Shown here piece by piece: positions 1 through 4,585 of a stretch of 23,648 bases of DNA; position 1 is the stretch's first letter, and each line of letters starts with the position of its first letter. Position numbers and translations under genes: made by a program. Origin of the DNA: a virus; IMG/VR virus record IMGVR_UViG_3300023087_000104, positions 1 to 23,648 of that record, one strand, 5' to 3'. A model generated the notes under the pieces. The model was given only the letters and a program-made list of their open reading frames with translations, was not told the DNA's origin and did no database searches.

Positions 1-2
1 AG

Positions 3-182
3 GGTGGGAAGGAGAAGATTATTCGTTTCGGAGAGCAGGGTGCCAGCACGGCTGGAAAGCCCAAGAAAGGCGAGTCCGCACGGATGAAGGCGAAGCGCAA
101 GTCATTTAAGGCCCGCCACGGCAAGAATATTGCCAAAGGTAAGATGAGCGCAGCTTATTGGGCCGATAAGGTTAAGTGGTAG
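3..182 (+). CDS. Small Lys/Arg-rich phage protein, 5' end outside window
   Basis: Only the last 59 codons are present and the frame is open at the left edge. The visible protein is strongly basic and carries the block KAKRKSFKARHGKNIAKGKM followed by SAAYWADKVKW at the very C-terminus. I recognise this ending as a small conserved protein common in marine and cyanophage genomes near the structural genes; its function is not known. The Lys/Arg/His-rich stretch would suit binding DNA or another acidic surface, but that is inference. The stop codon TAG (180-182) overlaps the GTG start of the next gene by one base, so the two are probably translationally coupled. Confidence 0.75.
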   Translation, partial: GGKEKIIRFGEQGASTAGKPKKGESARMKAKRKSFKARHGKNIAKGKMSAAYWADKVKW

Positions 183-580
183 TGCCTAGCAAGTCTAAGG
201 CACAACACAATTTCATGGCGGCGGTGGCTAATAACCCCCAGTTCGCTAAACGTGCCGGTGTCCCACAGAGCGTGGGGCGTGAGTACATGAAGGCCGACGA
301 AGGTCGTTCATTCAAAGAAGGAGGTGATCTAGTGTCTAATTGCGGTACCAAAAGGATGAATGTGGGTGGGATGGCTGGTGCTACTCGCCGCACTGCGTCG
401 CAGAAAGAGGGCTTTCCTGATTTAAACAAAGACGGCAAAGTCACTCGGGCAGATATCCTCAAAGGTCGTGGTGTCGAAGGTATGAACTACGGCGGTAAAG
501 TTAAAAAGATGAGCAAAGGCGGCATGTGCCGTGGTAATGGTATAGCTCAGCGTGGTCAAGGTAGGATAAACCTCCGATGA
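182..580 (+). CDS. Small basic phage protein with EF-hand-like loop and Gly-Gly motifs
   Basis: 132 residues. I chose the GTG at 182 over the GTG at 176 because the product then begins MPSKSKAQHNFMAAVANNP, the usual start of this conserved marine-phage family. Residues 1-48 are the conserved block (QHNFMAAVANNPQFAKR, GVPQSVGREYMKADEG). Residues 80-91, DLNKDGKVTRAD, match a 12-residue EF-hand calcium loop, with acidic or amide residues at loop positions 1, 3, 5 and 12. The C-terminus is basic with repeated Gly-Gly steps (MNVGGM, MNYGGKV, MSKGGM). A very strong internal ribosome binding site at 318-330 precedes an in-frame GTG at 332, so the last 82 residues may also be made as a separate protein, or the gene may be a fusion of two small genes. 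Function unknown; calcium binding is predicted only from the loop. Confidence 0.75.
   Translation: MPSKSKAQHNFMAAVANNPQFAKRAGVPQSVGREYMKADEGRSFKEGGDLVSNCGTKRMNVGGMAGATRRTASQKEGFPDLNKDGKVTRADILKGRGVEGMNYGGKVKKMSKGGMCRGNGIAQRGQGRINLR
318..330 (+). promoter_or_regulatory. Internal Shine-Dalgarno with near-complete anti-SD match
   Basis: AAGGAGGTGATCT lies inside the preceding coding region. Its first 12 bases are fully complementary to the 3' end of bacterial 16S rRNA. The AGGAGG core ends seven bases before an in-frame GTG (332-334), an optimal distance. This supports internal initiation giving an 82-residue product starting MSNCGTKRMNVGG. Chance occurrence inside a Lys/Glu/Gly-coding stretch (KEGGD) remains possible. 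Confidence 0.5.
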
Positions 581-771
581 TGAAATGCAGAGGTATGGGT
601 AAAATGCGGCCCGTAGCCTTAAAGAAAGGTGGAACAGTTAAAGACGAGTGCTACCGCAAGGTGAAGGCTCGGTACAAAGTTTTCCCCTCTGCTTACGCTT
701 CTGGTGCTATAGCTAAGTGCCGTAAAGTCGGTGCCAAGAACTGGGGTAATAAGTCCAGTGGCCGTTCGTAA
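577..771 (+). CDS. Small basic protein with VFPSAYASGAIAKCRK motif
   Basis: 64 residues; the start ATG overlaps the upstream TGA as ATGA. AGGA about ten bases upstream serves as ribosome binding site. A second ATG follows immediately at 580. The core, KVKARYKVFPSAYASGAIAKCRK, contains the Y-K-x-x-P-S-A-Y-A-S-G signature that I associate with a small domain of unknown function in phages and large algal viruses (DUF5872-like; recalled, not searched). There are three Cys residues, at positions 4, 25 and 48, and a KKGGTV step like those in neighbouring proteins. The protein is highly basic. No function can be assigned; a nucleic-acid or virion role is inferred only from charge and location. Confidence 0.75.
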   Translation: MMKCRGMGKMRPVALKKGGTVKDECYRKVKARYKVFPSAYASGAIAKCRKVGAKNWGNKSSGRS

Positions 772-1054
772 GACAAAGAAAGGCGCAGCGTTAAAACGCT
801 GGTTTAAGGAAGATTGGAAAGACGTTCGTACGGGTAAAGCCTGCGGACGCAAAGAAGGTGAAAAGAGGGGCACTCCTTACTGTAGACCCACCAAACGAGT
901 TTCCAGTAAGACCCCTAAAACCTCTGGTGAAATGACTAAATCCGAGAAACGATCTCGGATAGCCCAGAAGAAACGACTAGGTCAACCAGCAGGAGCACCG
1001 AAGAGAGTCCAATCTTTGAAACGCAAGAAGAAGGTGGCGAAGAAGAAAAAGTAA
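758..1054 (+). CDS. Lys/Arg-rich small protein, conserved CGRKEGEKRGTPYCRP motif
   Basis: 98 residues from the GTG at 758, giving MAVRKTKKGAALKRWFKEDW, which matches the usual start of this phage family. A GTG further upstream at 731 would add nine residues unlike the family. The start overlaps the previous gene by 14 bases. Conserved segments are FKEDWKDVRTGKACGRKEGE and RGTPYCRPTKRVS; two Cys residues 14 apart could pair or bind metal. The C-terminus is almost pure Lys/Arg (LKRKKKVAKKKK). I recognise the N-terminal half as a recurrent small protein of cyanophages and marine phages of unknown function. Binding to DNA, or charge neutralisation in the capsid, is a guess from composition. Confidence 0.75.
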   Translation: MAVRKTKKGAALKRWFKEDWKDVRTGKACGRKEGEKRGTPYCRPTKRVSSKTPKTSGEMTKSEKRSRIAQKKRLGQPAGAPKRVQSLKRKKKVAKKKK

Positions 1055-1236
1055 TGGCTAAAGGTGTAAACCACTATTACAAAGACGGAAAGGTGCATAG
1101 AGGTGGTATGCACAAACATGATGATGGGACTCTTATGACCGGTAAAACTATGTCTAAGAGTTCTAAGAAACTTTACCACTACAAAGATTTGTCTAAGACC
1201 GCGCAGAAAAAGGCGCGGGAGAGCTGGGGTAAATAA
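1054..1236 (+). CDS. Small His/Lys-rich protein of unknown function
   Basis: 60 residues. The start overlaps the previous stop as TAATG and the stop overlaps the next start in the same way. The sequence begins MAKGVNHYYKDGKVHRGGMHKHDDGTLMTG and ends with KDLSKTAQKKARESWGK. The combination KDGKVHRGGMHKHDDG-LMTG is typical of small conserved marine-phage proteins. It has six His residues, mostly in the N-terminal third, so metal binding is possible, but there is no recognised domain. Tight coupling on both sides suggests it is made together with the adaptor protein that follows. Confidence 0.75.
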   Translation: MAKGVNHYYKDGKVHRGGMHKHDDGTLMTGKTMSKSSKKLYHYKDLSKTAQKKARESWGK

Positions 1237-1928
1237 TGGCTACGTCCGGTACAGCAACATTCAACATGGACTTCACGGAGATCGCTGAAGAAGCGTGGGA
1301 ACGTGCGGGCCGTGAGATGCGTTCTGGCTATGACTTACGTACCGCCAGACGTTCCATGAACTTGTTAACTATTGAGTGGCAGAACCGTGGCATCAATATG
1401 TGGACGATTGAGGAAGGCACTGTCAACCTCACCGAAGGAACTGCGACATATGCTTTACCGGCGGATACCATTGATTTGCTTGAGCATGTTGTACGTACTG
1501 GTAGCGGTAATGTGTCTACTCAGTCTGATCTCAACATTACGCGTATAAGTGTGTCTACTTACGCCAGTATCCCTAACAAGCTATCGCAGGGGCGGCCCAT
1601 ACAGCTTTACATAGACCGTGGGCAAGCAAACCCATCCGCCACTGTGTGGCCTGTCCCTGATGCGTCAAGCACTTATGTTTTAAAGTATTGGCGTATGCGA
1701 CGTATTGAAGACGCCGGTACTGGGGTGAATACGGCTGACGTGAATTTCAGGTTCTTACCCTGCTTAGTTGCAGGGCTTGCGTATTACATAGCTATGAAAG
1801 AACCAGAACTGGCCGAGCGTTTACCTATGTTAAAAGCGACCTACGATGAGCAGTTTGCATTGGCGGCAGAGGAAGATAGAGAGAAAGCTACACTTAGCTT
1901 AGTACCTCGCATTTACGGGGTTAGGTAA
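1236..1928 (+). CDS. Putative head-to-tail adaptor (connector) protein, first copy
   Basis: 230 residues. Two N-terminal helices (FTEIAEEAWERAG, YDLRTARRSMNLLTIEWQNRG) are followed by a beta region with the pattern typical of podovirus gp4/SU10-type adaptors: VNLTEGTATYALPADTIDLL, then GRPIQLYIDR, then TVWPVPDASSTYVLKYWRMR. A C-terminal helical pair follows (FRFLPCLVAGLAYYIAMK, LPMLKATYDEQF). Adaptors of this class form a dodecameric ring below the portal and link head to tail. The assignment rests on this secondary-structure order and on position; identity with a named family is not proven. The second adaptor-like protein at 2470 has the same order of elements, so the two may form successive rings. 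The ribosome binding site is the GGGG/GGAG in the end of the preceding gene. Confidence 0.65.
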   Translation: MATSGTATFNMDFTEIAEEAWERAGREMRSGYDLRTARRSMNLLTIEWQNRGINMWTIEEGTVNLTEGTATYALPADTIDLLEHVVRTGSGNVSTQSDLNITRISVSTYASIPNKLSQGRPIQLYIDRGQANPSATVWPVPDASSTYVLKYWRMRRIEDAGTGVNTADVNFRFLPCLVAGLAYYIAMKEPELAERLPMLKATYDEQFALAAEEDREKATLSLVPRIYGVR

Positions 1929-2278
1929 TGGGTTACAAGTACGCGTCTGGGCAAAAAGCTCTAGCAATCTGCGATATTTGCGGGTTCCAGTGCAAACTCA
2001 GAGAGTTAAAAGAACTTATACGTAAAGGCAATAAGACAAACTTAAAAGCATGTCGTGAGTGTTGGAATCCAGACCAACCGCAAAATAAGTTGGGTGAGTT
2101 TCCAGTAGATGACCCGCAGGCTTTGCGTGATCCGAGACCTGACTCGGCAGAGTTAACGGCCAGTAGAGACATACAGTGGGGTTGGAACCCTGTCGGGTTT
2201 AACAATAATGACGGGATAACCCCCGACAACTTAGAAGCAACCGGCCAAGTCGGTGCGGTAACAGTAACAACAAGTTAG
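1928..2278 (+). CDS. Small zinc-ribbon protein in connector region
   Basis: 116 residues, starting in the TAATG overlap with the upstream gene. CDIC at residues 15-18 and CREC after a 23-residue spacer form a CX2C-X23-CX2C zinc-ribbon pattern. The following stretch, WNPDQPQNKLGEFPVDDPQALRDPRP, is a strongly conserved signature I have seen in many marine phage genomes next to adaptor genes. The tail is Asn/Thr/Gly-rich and probably flexible. No enzymatic motif is present. A structural or assembly role is inferred from its place between the two adaptor genes. Confidence 0.75.
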   Translation: MGYKYASGQKALAICDICGFQCKLRELKELIRKGNKTNLKACRECWNPDQPQNKLGEFPVDDPQALRDPRPDSAELTASRDIQWGWNPVGFNNNDGITPDNLEATGQVGAVTVTTS

Positions 2279-2288
2279 GAGCTACGCC

Positions 2289-2459
2289 ATGAAGCGCGAA
2301 AGCAAGAAAGCCCCAAAGGTTATTGAGTTCCCTAATCAGCCTACAGTCTATAAGTCTGAGTGCTGTAACCAGCCTATAGATGTAAAAACTAGCGGTATTA
2401 AGATGCGCGGTGCTGGTGCGGCTACTAAAGGCACTATGTCCAGAGGCCCAATGGCTTAA
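2289..2459 (+). CDS. 56-residue conserved phage protein
   Basis: A short frame beginning MKRESKKAPKVIEF and ending KMRGAGAATKGTMSRGPMA. AGGAG ends about nine bases before the ATG, a good ribosome binding site made from the previous stop region. It fills the gap exactly between the zinc-ribbon gene and the second adaptor. The paired Cys (SECCNQP) and the C-terminal RGAGAATKGT-SRGPMA signature are familiar from small proteins of marine and cyanophages. Function unknown. The C-terminal signature lends confidence that this is a real gene rather than spacer. Confidence 0.75.
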   Translation: MKRESKKAPKVIEFPNQPTVYKSECCNQPIDVKTSGIKMRGAGAATKGTMSRGPMA

Positions 2460-2469
2460 GAGGTAAGGG

Positions 2470-3102
2470 ATGAACTATTCTGAACTTACAGCAAACATAG
2501 AGGATATCTGCGAACAGACATTTACCGCAGACCAACTTGCTATGTTTACCGAGCAAGCAGAGCAAAAAATATACAACTCTGTTCAGCTACCTGCGCTCCG
2601 AAAAAACCAGACCGGGAACGCAACCTCGGGTGATAAGTACCTGATATACCCGACTGATCTTTTACATGTGTACTCTTTGGCGGTTATAGATGGTAGTGGT
2701 AACTACACATACCTTCTGGATAAAGATGTAAATTTTATTCGTGAAGCCTACCCAAATGCTTCTAGTACGGGTACCCCAAAGCACTATGCGTGGTTTGACA
2801 ATACGGCTTTTATTTTAGGGCCGACACCGGATGCAAACTACAGTGTAGAGATTCATTACGGATATTACCCAGAGTCTATTGTTACTGCGGGTAACACTTG
2901 GTTAGGCAATGAGTTCGATTCTGCGTTGTTGAACGGTGCTCTGGTTGAAGCAATACGCTTTCAGAAAGGTGAGCCTGATATGGTGGCCCTATACGAGAAG
3001 TTGTACGTGCAAGCTCTTACGCTGCTAATCAATTTAGGTGACGGTAAGATGCGAAAAGACGCATATCGTGATGGGCAGACTACCAGAGGGGCAGAAGTTT
3101 GA
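2470..3102 (+). CDS. Putative head-to-tail adaptor protein, SU10-like, second copy
   Basis: 210 residues with a clear ribosome binding site (GAGGTAAGGG). N-terminal helices (YSELTANIEDICEQTF, ADQLAMFTEQAEQKIYNSV) lead into LRKNQTGNATSGDKYLIYPTD, then a beta sandwich with GTPKHYAWFDNTAFILGPTP and YSVEIHYGYYPESI, then C-terminal helices (FDSALLNGALVEAIRFQKGE, MVALYEKLYVQALTLL). This order of elements, including the D-x-x-F-x-L-G-P-x-P-D strand, fits the adaptor family described for podovirus SU10, which sits between portal and tail nozzle. The identification is from motif recall and not from a search. It shares architecture with the protein encoded at 1236. Confidence 0.75.
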   Translation: MNYSELTANIEDICEQTFTADQLAMFTEQAEQKIYNSVQLPALRKNQTGNATSGDKYLIYPTDLLHVYSLAVIDGSGNYTYLLDKDVNFIREAYPNASSTGTPKHYAWFDNTAFILGPTPDANYSVEIHYGYYPESIVTAGNTWLGNEFDSALLNGALVEAIRFQKGEPDMVALYEKLYVQALTLLINLGDGKMRKDAYRDGQTTRGAEV

Positions 3103-3395
3103 TAAACGGCGTGCAAACAACATTTGATAACGGTTTTAAGGTGGATGTCCATACGACCAGTAATCGTGGTTGGACGCCAGAAGAGTTAGCAGATCGTGCG
3201 TTAGACAAGCTGCTACATGTCAGTAAAGACGCTGATGAGCAGGTCAGAGCGCAGGCTCTGGTGTTTAAAGAACAGATTAGACAGGTTTTAGTGTTCTACA
3301 TGAAAGAAGCTATCAAGTCAGATAGAACCACTATTTGTGCGGAACTCCAAAAGCAAGGCCATGCTGAGTTGGCTAATATCATACGTAAACTATAG
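3099..3395 (+). CDS. Small helical conserved phage protein, TTG start
   Basis: 98 residues from a TTG at 3099 that overlaps the upstream stop as TTGA. AGAGGGG lies about ten bases upstream of this TTG, while the alternative GTG at 3111 would be too far from it. The core TTSNRGWTPEELADRALDKL and the C-terminus FYMKEAIKSDRTTICAELQK followed by GHAELANIIRKL are hallmarks of a small all-helical protein found in very many marine phages, usually directly after adaptor genes. It has no known activity; a chaperone or minor structural role is inferred from location. Confidence 0.75.
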   Translation: MINGVQTTFDNGFKVDVHTTSNRGWTPEELADRALDKLLHVSKDADEQVRAQALVFKEQIRQVLVFYMKEAIKSDRTTICAELQKQGHAELANIIRKL

Positions 3396-3407
3396 GAGAG
3401 GCCCATT

Positions 3408-3854
3408 ATGGCTATTACTCAAGCAATGTGTACGAGCTTCAAAGTGGAGCTTCTTAACGGTATACACGCATTTGGAACAACTGTTGCCCGCGCAGGAACC
3501 ACTGCGGATAGCATGTACATTGCGTTGTACACCAGCTCTGCAACTTTGGATGCGACAACCACAGCATACAGTGCAACTAACGAAACCTCTGGCACAGGCT
3601 ACACCGCTGGCGGAAACTCGCTGACTGCGGTAGCACCTACAAGCTCTGGTACTACAGCGTTCACTGATTTCAACGACACCACTTGGTCTACAGCATCAAT
3701 CACTGCTCGTGGCGCGTTGATCTACAACAGCACACAGTCTAACAAGGCCGTTGCTGTACTTGACTTCGGTGCGGACAAAACCGCTACTGCTGGTGACTTT
3801 ACTATTGTCTTTCCAGCAGCGGACGCCAGTAACGCGATCATTCGTATTGCCTGA
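3408..3854 (+). CDS. Beta-rich minor structural protein
   Basis: 148 residues with an excellent ribosome binding site (AGGAGAGG, eight bases before ATG). An N-terminal helix (AITQAMCTSFKVELLNGIHAF) is followed by Thr/Ser/Ala-rich beta structure: MYIALYTSSATLDATT, then the signature GTGYTAGGNSLT, then ITARGALIYNS and VLDFGADKTATAGDFTIVFP, ending NAIIRIA. This family is widespread in marine phages and also sits beside tail-fibre genes, so a virion surface or tail role is likely. No catalytic residues are evident. It opens the fibre region and is coupled to the next gene by a TGATG overlap. Confidence 0.75.
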   Translation: MAITQAMCTSFKVELLNGIHAFGTTVARAGTTADSMYIALYTSSATLDATTTAYSATNETSGTGYTAGGNSLTAVAPTSSGTTAFTDFNDTTWSTASITARGALIYNSTQSNKAVAVLDFGADKTATAGDFTIVFPAADASNAIIRIA

Positions 3855-4585
3855 TGTCCATTATCCTTGCTGACAGGGTTAAAGAGACTACCTCTACCAC
3901 AGGTACGGGTAGCCTCACGCTTGCTGGGGCTGAGACTAATTTTCAGTCCTTCAGCAGCGGCTTGACCAGCGGGGATCAGACTTACTATACGATTGTTGAT
4001 TCCACCAACACTGCTTGGGAGACAGGGATAGGGACTTTTACCTCCCCGTCCACTCTTTCAAGAGACACCATCTTGGCCAGCAGTAATTCTGGCTCTGCGG
4101 TAAATCTGGGTGCAGGCACAAAGGAAGTTTTCATCACCATACCTGCTGCATCCGCCGGATTTGTTGGTGTTCAGGGGCCGATGCTTTCCGATGCTACTAT
4201 GAATGACAGCACGAGCTATACTCAGAAAAACGTGTTTGGCGTACCTGAGTTCAACTTCGGCGGATTCACCAGAGCGACATCAGGGATTACGGTTCCCTAC
4301 GATGGCGTATATGAGCTTTATGCCAATTGTTATTTTGTCGCAAACGACCAACGCCCAAATATAGGAATTAAATTTGCTATTGATGGCACAGAAAGAAGCG
4401 AAGTCAGCGCCTCTGACTATATTCGTGCTTCAGGCGGACATGACGAGGCAAGCACTAATCTAAAAGTGGTGGTCGAAATGACCGCAGGTGAAGAGGTTAA
4501 CCTTTTTGTTGCACGATTAGCTGACGCTGCAACAGTTACCTTACAGGCTAGTGAGAGCGTTTATACCGTCATAAAGGTGGACTAA
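3854..4585 (+). CDS. Fibre protein with C1q/TNF-like jelly-roll domain
   Basis: 243 residues. Residues 1-100 match a common phage virion-attachment module: ADRVKETTSTTGTGSLTLAG, TYYTIVDSTNTAWETGIGTF, LSRDTILASSNSGSAV, GAGTKEVFITIP. From about residue 137 there is a jelly-roll pattern: FTRATSGITVPYDGVYELYA, then IGIKFAIDGTERSE, then LKVVVEMTAGEEVNLFVARL. The G-x-Y-x-x-x strand before the central domain and the final strands are typical of trimeric C1q/TNF-like domains used for ligand binding. It probably forms a trimeric fibre or knob. The start overlaps the upstream stop and has no strong ribosome binding site of its own, which suggests coupling. A second protein with the same type of domain is encoded at 13782. 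Confidence 0.7.
   Translation: MSIILADRVKETTSTTGTGSLTLAGAETNFQSFSSGLTSGDQTYYTIVDSTNTAWETGIGTFTSPSTLSRDTILASSNSGSAVNLGAGTKEVFITIPAASAGFVGVQGPMLSDATMNDSTSYTQKNVFGVPEFNFGGFTRATSGITVPYDGVYELYANCYFVANDQRPNIGIKFAIDGTERSEVSASDYIRASGGHDEASTNLKVVVEMTAGEEVNLFVARLADAATVTLQASESVYTVIKVD

Noticed and set aside
3337-3624. 95-codon + strand frame overlapping two genes
   Set aside because: It overlaps the end of the 3099 gene and the start of the 3408 gene, both of which match conserved families and have better start sites.
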